Source of the DNA: Planctomycetaceae bacterium
GTDB taxonomy: Bacteria; Planctomycetota; Planctomycetia; Pirellulales; Thermoguttaceae
Direction of reading: 5' to 3'
Assembly: GCA_031276415.1 (NCBI GenBank)
Contig: JAISNF010000525.1
Coordinates: forward strand, 1 to 5,244
DNA length: 5,244 bases
This document shows, one piece after another, positions 1 to 5,122 of the stretch. The notes beneath the pieces are model-generated. The model made no database searches, was not told where the DNA came from, and saw only the letters and a list, made by a program, of their open reading frames with translations. The first letter of the stretch is position 1; each line of letters opens with the position of its first letter. Position numbers and translations under genes: made by a program.

Positions 1-365
1 GTGAAGCGGTTATTGTTGTTGGCAAGATGTTAAATCTTCCGGCGAGCAAAATTTACGGAGTGGCGACATTTTACAATCAATTTCGTTTTACGCCGCAGGG
101 GCGGTTTCACATTCAGATTTGTCGTGGGACGGCGTGCCATGTCAAGGGTTCGGCGGCGGTTCTTGATTCTTTGAAGCGGGAATTGAAGATTGAAGCCGGT
201 GAAACAACGCGTGATGGTATATTTAGTCTTGAGGTTGTTGCGTGTATCGGGGCGTGTGGATTGGCTCCGGTCATGAATATTGACGGCAATTTCCATGCAA
301 ACCTAACCACGCAGGCGATTCCCGGTATCTTAAACCAATACAAAAAACAAACCGCCACAACCTAA
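1..365 (+). CDS. nuoE: NuoE/HndA-family [2Fe-2S] NADH-oxidoreductase subunit (5'-truncated)
   Basis: The reading frame is open from base 3, so the gene enters from outside the window; about 120 C-terminal residues remain of a family usually near 150-170. This is the thioredoxin-like [2Fe-2S] subunit of complex I (NuoE) or of NAD(P)-linked hydrogenase/electron-bifurcating complexes (HndA), which passes electrons to or from the flavin subunit NuoF/HndC in the cytoplasm. Seen: the family signature KIYGVATFYNQF at the truncated start, then CRGTACHVKGS and VACIGACGLAPV. The four cluster ligands are present as a CX4C pair and a CX3C pair (Cys 32, 37, 73 and 77 counted from the internal ATG at 27). 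That ATG is not the true start, because family sequence continues upstream of it (EAVIVVGK). No nuoF follows within at least 557 bases, so this gene appears to end its cluster. NuoE and HndA cannot be told apart from this fragment; the GTACHVKGS form looks more like HndA. Confidence 0.93.
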   Translation, partial: EAVIVVGKMLNLPASKIYGVATFYNQFRFTPQGRFHIQICRGTACHVKGSAAVLDSLKRELKIEAGETTRDGIFSLEVVACIGACGLAPVMNIDGNFHANLTTQAIPGILNQYKKQTATT

Positions 366-440
366 AACAAAACAATTTACGACAATAATTCCGCTTGCGG
401 CAAACCTCATTTCCGCCTAATTTTCCTAACAAAACTTGTC

Positions 441-466
441 CGCAGATTTCGCAGATGAACGCAGAT
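441..466. repeat. Three phased CGCAGAT words
   Basis: The heptamer CGCAGAT occurs at 441, 450 and 460, a spacing of 9 and 10 bases, followed by a run of seven T. A single extended copy, GAACGCAGAT, recurs at 3266-3275 just before the kinase gene and matches 457-466 exactly. No coding frame explains it. From memory, similar CGCAGATTxCGCAGAT strings occur between genes in various environmental bacteria; their function is unknown to me. The rest of 366-500 shows no gene, and no convincing terminator after the NuoE-like stop codon. Confidence 0.7.
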
Positions 467-500
467 AATTTTTTTGAAAATACGAAACAATAAAACAGTT

Positions 501-680
501 GGTAGGCGAAACGTTTTGCCGAAGTGTTTTCGCCCATAGTTGCAACAGTTGATGTCATTTCGATTTCCGTCCGAAAACAGGGTTATAGTCGGCGTACTCG
601 TCGGCTTTGACCCTGTTGTCGTTCCCGATCAACCGTTGCAACCCGTAAATTACATAACCTTCGGCAAAGGATTGCCGACC
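501..680. repeat. Large nested imperfect palindrome (MITE-like or structured RNA)
   Basis: Four helical blocks nest in register. (1) 501-509 pairs with 672-680, 8 of 9 counting one G-T wobble. (2) 514-524 pairs with 659-669: a perfect 10-bp core (TTTGCCGAAG / CTTCGGCAAA) plus one wobble. (3) 539-553 pairs with 628-642: GTTGCAACAGTTGAT against ATCAACCGTTGCAAC, 14 of 15 bases. (4) 572-594 pairs with 599-621 around a TACT loop, with two mismatches and three G-T wobbles. The unpaired stretches between blocks are 525-538/643-658 and 554-571/622-627. Three of the four wobbles inside blocks 2 and 4 would be A-C mismatches on the other strand, which mildly favours a + strand RNA; the single mismatch in block 3 (A-C) would become a G-U on the - strand and points the other way. 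No flanking target duplication is evident. It could be a miniature inverted-repeat element, a non-coding RNA or a decayed insertion remnant. Confidence 0.75.
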
Positions 681-683
681 TTT

Positions 684-719
684 GAATTAACTCTGGAATT
701 AACTTCGGAATTAACCACA
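684..719. repeat. 12-nt tandem repeat, three units
   Basis: GAATTAAC begins at 684, 696 and 708, giving three 12-nt units with diverged last four bases (TCTG, TTCG, CACA). It lies directly after the palindrome. A 77-codon open frame (540-773) running through both would read ELT-type tetrapeptides here; I regard that frame as an accident of the repeats. Confidence 0.75.
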
Positions 720-778
720 AAACCACAAATGTTATTGAATAATTCCCGTTTTTTTAGCCGTTTTATGGCGTAGTTAGG

Positions 779-807
779 TTGACGGTAAATAATGAGATTG
801 TTAAAAT
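779..807 (+). promoter_or_regulatory. Sigma70-type promoter for the FIST gene
   Basis: TTGACG (779-784) matches the -35 consensus at 5 of 6 bases. A 17-base spacer leads to TAAAAT (802-807), which matches the -10 consensus at 5 of 6. Transcription would begin near 814, leaving an untranslated leader of about 110 bases before the FIST start. The leader holds the 829-846 duplication and a small inverted repeat, CATTG-N5-CAATG (858-872). Inferred from sequence only. Confidence 0.55.
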
Positions 808-929
808 GTTCCGATGTTGAACGTCTAAATTGTAAAAATTGTAAAATTAACCGTGTCCATTGCGAGTCAATGACCGCAACTAGATGTTTATTGTTTTATT
901 CAAAAATTAAGGAAATATTCCCATGTTAG
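792..929 (+). CDS. Possible small Cys-rich protein (45 aa), doubtful
   Basis: An ATG at 792 opens a 45-codon frame whose TAG stop (927-929) overlaps the first codons of the FIST gene by seven bases. The product is basic and carries five cysteines (residues 6, 14, 17, 24 and 32), including CKNC followed by a further Cys (motif NCKNCKINRVHC), which resembles a metal-binding knuckle; it ends FPC. I recognise no family. In favour: the cysteine clustering and the translational-coupling geometry with the next gene. Against: no clear ribosome binding site before 792, a short frame that could be open by chance, a 9-nt tandem duplication inside it, and a good promoter whose predicted start (about 814) lies downstream of this ATG, so that transcript would lack it. 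Probably leader sequence rather than a gene. Confidence 0.22.
   Translation: MRLLKCSDVERLNCKNCKINRVHCESMTATRCLLFYSKIKEIFPC
829..846. repeat. Perfect 9-nt tandem duplication
   Basis: ATTGTAAAA occurs twice without interruption (829-837 and 838-846) and is followed by TTAACC. It lies in the predicted leader of the FIST transcript. The 9-base period matches the spacing of the phased words elsewhere in the window. Confidence 0.7.
909..914 (+). promoter_or_regulatory. Ribosome binding site of the FIST gene
   Basis: AAGGAA lies eight bases before the ATG at 923. It is the only good Shine-Dalgarno sequence nearby and fixes that start. Confidence 0.75.
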
Positions 930-2116
930 AATTTTTTTCTTCAAGTGTTCGAATTGTTAATTCTGAACGAGCCGCCCAAGAATGTATTGAAGTTGCTTTT
1001 CCAAACGGAGTGCCAAAGCATTGCCGAACTATCATTTTTAACGCAACTTTAGGGCATAAACTCGATAAAGTCGCCGCCGCTATTCACAAAATGATCCCCT
1101 CCATTCCCGTGTTTGGAGTATCCGGTTGCGGCGTAACAGGACGCGAAGGCGTCGGAGAATCAATGAATGAACTGGCAATCATGGCAGTTTGCGGTCCGGA
1201 AAAAGAACTTCACCCCGCCGCCGTTTCAGAAATTTATGGGTATAATTCCTACCAAAAAGGACTCGAACTCGCCCAACAACTCAAAAATAAAAGTTCCGAA
1301 ATCAATGTCATTTATCTGCTTTGCTCAGGAATTGATATCGATAATAACCTTGTTCTCAAGGCTTTTTCCGAAACCTTTGGCGAAGAAGTAACTATCTTCG
1401 GCGGAACCTCTTCCGATAATATGCGCGGCGTTCACAATTATCAATATCACGACTACGTGATGAGTGAACACGATGCTTGGGCAGTTGGTTTCGCTGACCC
1501 GACTCTCAAAAATATCACCCGCGCTACTCATGGATTTACGGCTTACGGCGAACCGATGATTGTTACCAAAGCCGAAGGAAACCGTATCTATGAATTAAAC
1601 GGACGCGGCGCATGGACAGAATACACCGAAAGATTGACCAAACCCGTCGATTCCACCTGCGGCGATACAATTCCCATCGGTGCCCTCGCCGAAAAACTTC
1701 CTCCAGAACTCGCCCAAGAATATGGTAATTCACACATTTTGCGTGTTGTTACAAAACATGACGGCGAAATTATGTATTACCCTGTTACCTGTAAAGAAGG
1801 TTTGAAACTTTGGCTGACATCGCGTGACGAAAACCTGATATTCTCCGAACAACAACGCTCTTTGGAATATCTGCAAGCAAATATCGGAAACGGTAAACCT
1901 GTCGCTGTTTTTCAAACAGACTGTCTTGCTCGCGGACGTTTTCTGTTTAATCGGGTTGTCAAAGACGAAATTATCACCATGATGCATACCGCTTTATCTG
2001 TTGATGGAATTGTACCGCCTTGGCTCGGTAATTACGGATTTGGTGAATATGCCCGATTAGGCGGAAAAAATACTTATCACAATTATTCCACCGCCTTGCT
2101 GGTACTTTATCGTTAA
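923..2116 (+). CDS. FIST-domain signal-transduction protein (NosP-like candidate)
   Basis: A 397-residue soluble protein made up of FIST_N (about residues 30-215) followed by FIST_C (about 220-395), with no effector domain, signal peptide or membrane segment. Seen: the FIST_N core IPVFGVSGCGVTG (61-73) and IFGGTSSDN (158-166); then NRIYELNGRGAW (220-231), the DCLARGRF region (333-340) and the C-terminal signature GEYARLGGKNTYHNYST (374-390) of FIST_C. FIST domains are predicted small-ligand sensors; one characterised branch, NosP, binds heme and nitric oxide and controls a partner histidine kinase. A hybrid kinase one gene downstream makes that role plausible, but I cannot confirm a heme ligand from sequence. 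The start is set by AAGGAA at 909-914. Transcription probably comes from the promoter at 779-807. No clear terminator follows. Family assignment is secure; ligand and partner are inferred. Confidence 0.93.
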   Translation: MLEFFSSSVRIVNSERAAQECIEVAFPNGVPKHCRTIIFNATLGHKLDKVAAAIHKMIPSIPVFGVSGCGVTGREGVGESMNELAIMAVCGPEKELHPAAVSEIYGYNSYQKGLELAQQLKNKSSEINVIYLLCSGIDIDNNLVLKAFSETFGEEVTIFGGTSSDNMRGVHNYQYHDYVMSEHDAWAVGFADPTLKNITRATHGFTAYGEPMIVTKAEGNRIYELNGRGAWTEYTERLTKPVDSTCGDTIPIGALAEKLPPELAQEYGNSHILRVVTKHDGEIMYYPVTCKEGLKLWLTSRDENLIFSEQQRSLEYLQANIGNGKPVAVFQTDCLARGRFLFNRVVKDEIITMMHTALSVDGIVPPWLGNYGFGEYARLGGKNTYHNYSTALLVLYR

Positions 2117-2186
2117 ATAAAATATACTCATTACACTTTAAAATTCGGTTTTGTTAGAAAATATCACCTGGAATATTCTAGTCGCC

Positions 2187-2231
2187 AATCCTGTAAATTC
2201 CGTTAATCCCGTTGAAATTTGTTGATTTTGT
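2187..2231. repeat. Five degenerate 9-10 nt words ending in GT
   Basis: The stretch divides into AATCCTGT, AAATTCCGT, TAATCCCGT, TGAAATTTGT and TGATTTTGT, with the terminal GT at 2193, 2202, 2211, 2221 and 2230 (spacing 9, 9, 10, 9). This is the same near-helical phasing as the CGCAGAT words at 441-466. It is intergenic and non-coding. From memory, similar AATCCTGTTAATCCTGT strings occur in several environmental phyla; their function is unknown to me. Confidence 0.6.
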
Positions 2232-2286
2232 TCAAAAACGCAAACCGAATTGTCAAATGTGAAAAGTATACACTCAGATAAAATAG

Positions 2287-2346
2287 GGAACCGGAAATAT
2301 TGTTGCCCGATTTGTTGCCGCTTTTTCGGTTCACTTTTCCGGTTCC
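2287..2346. repeat. Perfect 11-bp inverted repeat upstream of the flavoprotein gene
   Basis: GGAACCGGAAA (2287-2297) is the exact reverse complement of TTTCCGGTTCC (2336-2346). Inside the 38-base loop a second short stem, CCGA (2307-2310) with TCGG (2326-2329), nests in register. It ends about 78 bases before the flavoprotein start and is followed by a repeat rather than a simple T tail. A leader RNA structure, an operator or a small palindromic element fits better than a terminator, although it could attenuate. Confidence 0.65.
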
Positions 2347-2375
2347 GTAATTATTGTTATGTTTCTATCTTATTT

Positions 2376-2404
2376 ACACAGTTTTTTACACAGTTTTTTA
2401 CACC
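2376..2404. repeat. 12-nt tandem repeat (ACACAGTTTTTT)
   Basis: ACACAGTTTTTT begins at 2376 and 2388, and a partial third unit, ACACC, begins at 2400. Its 12-base period equals that of the repeat at 684-719 although the sequence differs. It lies just before the flavoprotein ribosome binding site and accounts for the Phe/Thr-rich open frame upstream of that gene, which I do not treat as coding. Confidence 0.75.
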
Positions 2405-2423
2405 TTTACCCTACGAGGTTATG

Positions 2424-3059
2424 ATGAAGGTTTTAGCAATTAACGGTAGTCCCAAACCCAACGGTAATACCGCACAATCGTTGCAAATATTACTTCAAAC
2501 GGTTCAAGAGGAAGGCATCGAAACAGAATTGATTACCATCGGTAATAAAAAAATTCATGGTTGTATCGGTTGTGCGCAGTGTGCCGAACAACAAAACGGA
2601 CGTTGTGCGGCGTTTGACGATACCGTCAACGAATTGTTACCGAAAATGATTGCAGCGGACGGATTGGTATTGGGCTCGCCGGTTTATTTTTCAGGAATTA
2701 ACGGAACAATGAAATCCTTTTTGGATCGGGCATTTTTTGTTTCCTATACCAACGGAGGTTTATTACGGCTCAAGATAGGAGCGTCCGTTGTTGCGGTGCG
2801 TCGTTCCGGTGGAACTGCCGCTTTTGATCAGTTGAATAAATATCTCCAAATTTCAGAACTAATGACGGTTGGTTCATGTTACTGGAATGTTATTCACGGT
2901 TTTAGTCCGGGTGAAATCTATCAGGATTTTGAAGGGTTACGAATTTTACGAACATTAGGACGAAATCTCGCATGGATGTTGAAACTTGTCGAACACGGTC
3001 AAGGTCATGTTACGCCGCCGACATCGGAAGAAATTGTAACGACCAATTTTGTCCGGTAA
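2424..3059 (+). CDS. Iron-sulfur flavoprotein (ISF-like), NADPH-dependent FMN reductase fold
   Basis: A 211-residue cytoplasmic flavodoxin-like protein. Seen: the strand-loop MKVLAINGSPKPNGNT with the FMN-phosphate loop (8-16), a compact cysteine cluster CIGCAQCAEQQNGRC (Cys 47, 50, 53, 61; CX2CX2CX7C), and GSPVYFSGINGTMKSFLDR (84-102), the second FMN-contact segment of the family. The cysteine spacing fits the CX2CX2CX4-7C motif known to hold a [4Fe-4S] cluster in archaeal and bacterial ISF proteins, which shuttle electrons in anaerobes. A generic NAD(P)H-dependent flavin reductase or quinone reductase is the alternative. Start: GAGG (2415-2418) lies five bases before the ATG at 2424 and only two before the adjacent in-frame ATG at 2421; an extension back to 2250 is open but low-complexity and lies before the conserved N-terminal strand. 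The gene lies between the FIST and kinase genes with its own long leader, so it is probably transcribed separately. Confidence 0.88.
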   Translation: MKVLAINGSPKPNGNTAQSLQILLQTVQEEGIETELITIGNKKIHGCIGCAQCAEQQNGRCAAFDDTVNELLPKMIAADGLVLGSPVYFSGINGTMKSFLDRAFFVSYTNGGLLRLKIGASVVAVRRSGGTAAFDQLNKYLQISELMTVGSCYWNVIHGFSPGEIYQDFEGLRILRTLGRNLAWMLKLVEHGQGHVTPPTSEEIVTTNFVR

Positions 3060-3084
3060 CAAAATTTAGTAACAGAACAGATTC

Positions 3085-3124
3085 CGGTTTTTTTGTAATA
3101 TTTTAGTTGAAATTCAGAAAACCG
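3085..3124. repeat. 7-bp inverted repeat after the flavoprotein gene
   Basis: CGGTTTT (3085-3091) is the exact reverse complement of AAAACCG (3118-3124), with two further weak pairs inside and a loop of about 22-26 bases. It starts 26 bases after the flavoprotein stop codon. It is not a standard terminator, because no T run follows the second arm on the + strand. Short enough to arise by chance. Confidence 0.3.
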
Positions 3125-3188
3125 ACAAATAATGACCTTATTTACAATGGCATTTATTGAGAAAAATATTTGTTGCGGCAATCACCGG

Positions 3189-3219
3189 TTAACGATTACG
3201 ATTATTAACGATTATGATA
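3189..3219 (+). promoter_or_regulatory. 16-nt direct repeat overlapping a possible kinase promoter
   Basis: TTAACGATTACGATTA (3189-3204) is repeated at once as a near copy (3205-3219, two mismatches over the pair). A possible promoter lies within it: TTAACG (3189-3194, 4 of 6 against the -35 consensus), an 18-base spacer and TATGAT (3213-3218, 5 of 6 against the -10). The two head-to-tail units could be a response-regulator or repressor site covering the promoter. The repeat is plain in the sequence; promoter and operator roles are inferred. Confidence 0.4.
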
Positions 3220-3221
3220 TT

Positions 3222-3239
3222 TCAACGAATTTACGTTGA
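3222..3239. repeat. Small inverted repeat at the predicted kinase transcript start
   Basis: TCAACG (3222-3227) and CGTTGA (3234-3239) form a perfect 6-bp inverted repeat around six bases. It sits directly downstream of the possible -10 at 3213-3218, as expected for an operator or a 5' leader hairpin. Confidence 0.35.
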
Positions 3240-3295
3240 TTTATTTTACACTCTAGCCTTCGTTTGAACGCAGATGTATTGAGAGAGATTTTTTT

Positions 3296-5122
3296 ATGCT
3301 TCAAGAACATTCGCAAGAGCAGGAGATTGAATATCTTAGAGCAGAACTGGATTCCGTTTCCCGTAAGGTTGCCCGCTCTGAAGTGATTGCGCAAAATCTC
3401 CGTGATACCCAATACCGCTTGGATTTACATATCAATAAATTTGCCCGAATGCATGAGTACGCTCAACGTGTTTTTTCAACTCAGGATCGTGAAACATTAT
3501 ATGCGACTATTGTTGAGGGAATTATTGATATTTTCCAACTGGAAGTAGGCGGATTGTTTGAAGTAAATATTGCCGACCAACAGTTAATTTTATTGAACGG
3601 ATTGAATCTGGAAACCGAGCAAACCGTTTTTACTATTTCCTCTGAAGAATGGAAAAAACAGGGAGCGGGCGGATATATTTTTTCACAAAATCAGGCAAGT
3701 TGTGAATCGCCGGTTACGAGTCAAATATGGTTGGACATGGGTTTATCCAATGTTATTTTTATGCCGGTTTTTGGCAATCAACACCAATTAAACAGTGTGA
3801 TTTTAGGCGGTATTTCTGAAACGAACAAAGACATTTATGATTTCCTTCCGCAGGAGTTGACTTCGCCTTTTATGGTGTATTGTCAACAGATGAGCGGAAT
3901 TATGGGGCTTTTTGATGCGGTTGAGAAAGCCAATCAAGCGGGACATGCGAAAAGCCGTTTTTTTGCCAATCTTAGTCATGAAATCCGTACTCCCATGAAC
4001 GCCATTATTGGCATGACACAAATTGCGGAACGCACGAAAGACCCGGAAGAGATTGATCGTTGTATTACGCAAATCAAGGCATCATCGAAACATTTACTTG
4101 GGCTGATTAACGATGTTCTTGATATTTCAAAAATTGAAGACGGAAAATTCAAACTGGCGAATAATGTATTTAATTTGCGACAAGTGATTGAGTCTATTCG
4201 TATTAGTATGTTGCAACTTGCGGAGAACAAATCGCAGACATTATCGGTTGATTTTCACAATCTTGACAATCTCCAATTGTTGGGCGATGACATGCGTTTA
4301 TCGCAGGTTCTGATTAATTTGTTGGGCAATGCCATCAAATTCACGCCGGAGGGTGGTTTGGTTCAATTGGATATTTCGGAATTTTCCCATGATCAGGACT
4401 CGATTACTCTTCAATTTTCTGTTATTGACACAGGAATTGGTATTATGCCGGAATTTTTGGAGCGTATGTTCAAACCGTTTGAGCAGGCGGACAACACTAT
4501 TTCGCGTAATTATGGTGGTACGGGGCTTGGTCTTACGATTAGCCAACATATTGTGGAACTCATGGGCGGGACGATTCGGGTGGAGAGTATTTTGGGGCAA
4601 GGGGCGCGTTTCATGTTTTCGGTACGTTTTGAAAAAGACACCATGTCACCGCAAATCAAAGAAGAGGAGGAACGGAAATCGAAGGAGTTATCGGATTTTA
4701 CAGGTTACAGAATTTTGGTTGCTGACGATGTGAAGGTGAACCGGCTTATTATTTGTTCTTTACTTAGGGAGACGCATATTATTATTGAGGAAGCGGAGAA
4801 TGGCAAAGAGGCGATGGAAAAGATACAAAATTCGCCGGCTGGTTATTATTTACTTGTATTGATGGACATGCAAATGCCGGTCATGGACGGTTGTACAGCC
4901 ACGCGAAACATACGGGCGTCGCAACATCCTGATGCGATGACATTACCGATTATTGCGATGACAGCCAATGTTTTCAAGGAGGACGTGCAAGAGGTTCTTG
5001 ATGCTGGAATGAATGGACATATTGGCAAGCCTATTGACATACAAATTATTCTGGACACGATACGAAAAACAATTAAAAACAAACAAGTTGTTTCAAAATA
5101 CAACAATCTCAATTTCACCTAA
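3296..5122 (+). CDS. Soluble hybrid histidine kinase: coiled coil, GAF-like, HisKA, HATPase_c, receiver
   Basis: A 608-residue cytoplasmic kinase with no membrane segments. In order: a charged coiled-coil N-terminus (1-50); a sensor region of GAF-like pattern (about 55-205), the least certain assignment; a HisKA domain with FFANLSHEIRTPMN and phospho-acceptor His228; a HATPase_c domain with N box NLLGNAIKF (Asn345), G1 DTGIGI (Asp378), F box FKPFEQ (392-397) and G2 GGTGLGL (407-413); and a C-terminal receiver (about 472-595) with acidic pair Asp477/Asp478, phospho-acceptor Asp524 in DMQMPVMDG, Thr556 and Lys578. All catalytic residues are present, so both modules should be active. There is no Hpt or DNA-binding domain, so a separate phosphotransfer partner is likely. 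The start has a purine-rich GAGAGAGA (3281-3288) seven bases upstream. The gene is probably transcribed from its own promoter. A FIST protein two genes upstream may supply its signal, as in NosP-NahK pairs. Confidence 0.95.
   Translation: MLQEHSQEQEIEYLRAELDSVSRKVARSEVIAQNLRDTQYRLDLHINKFARMHEYAQRVFSTQDRETLYATIVEGIIDIFQLEVGGLFEVNIADQQLILLNGLNLETEQTVFTISSEEWKKQGAGGYIFSQNQASCESPVTSQIWLDMGLSNVIFMPVFGNQHQLNSVILGGISETNKDIYDFLPQELTSPFMVYCQQMSGIMGLFDAVEKANQAGHAKSRFFANLSHEIRTPMNAIIGMTQIAERTKDPEEIDRCITQIKASSKHLLGLINDVLDISKIEDGKFKLANNVFNLRQVIESIRISMLQLAENKSQTLSVDFHNLDNLQLLGDDMRLSQVLINLLGNAIKFTPEGGLVQLDISEFSHDQDSITLQFSVIDTGIGIMPEFLERMFKPFEQADNTISRNYGGTGLGLTISQHIVELMGGTIRVESILGQGARFMFSVRFEKDTMSPQIKEEEERKSKELSDFTGYRILVADDVKVNRLIICSLLRETHIIIEEAENGKEAMEKIQNSPAGYYLLVLMDMQMPVMDGCTATRNIRASQHPDAMTLPIIAMTANVFKEDVQEVLDAGMNGHIGKPIDIQIILDTIRKTIKNKQVVSKYNNLNFT

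Noticed and set aside
391..400. CCGCTTGCGG hairpin after the NuoE-like gene as a terminator
   Set aside because: The loop would be two bases and no T run follows.
540..773. A 77-codon + strand open frame in the nuoE-FIST gap
   Set aside because: It begins at a TTG with no ribosome binding site, runs through most of the long palindrome and the 12-nt repeat, and its product is repetitive (ELT units) with no family resemblance.
416..779. Integron attC-like site: GCCTAAT near 416 and GTTAGGT at 773-779
   Set aside because: The left core departs from RYYYAAC, the separation of about 360 bases is far beyond usual attC length, and the palindrome between is not centred on these motifs.
2250..2423. 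N-terminal extension of the flavoprotein to a 269-residue product
   Set aside because: The extension covers the 11-bp inverted repeat and the ACACAGTTTTTT repeat, gives a Phe/Cys-rich low-complexity stretch, and precedes a canonical flavodoxin-fold N-terminus with its own ribosome binding site.
3053..3094. Rho-independent terminator after the flavoprotein: CCGG (3053-3056) with CCGG (3084-3087) before seven T
   Set aside because: Only four base pairs across a 27-base loop, with one arm inside the coding sequence; too weak despite the T run.
3109..3120. GAAATTCAGAAA, an inverted match to 5148-5159
   Set aside because: A 12-base AT-rich match between two positions in 5 kb is expected about once by chance.
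4329..4733. A 134-codon + strand frame within the kinase gene
   Set aside because: It overlaps the HATPase-coding region in another frame; the kinase frame carries all catalytic motifs and this one is Arg/Trp-rich with none.
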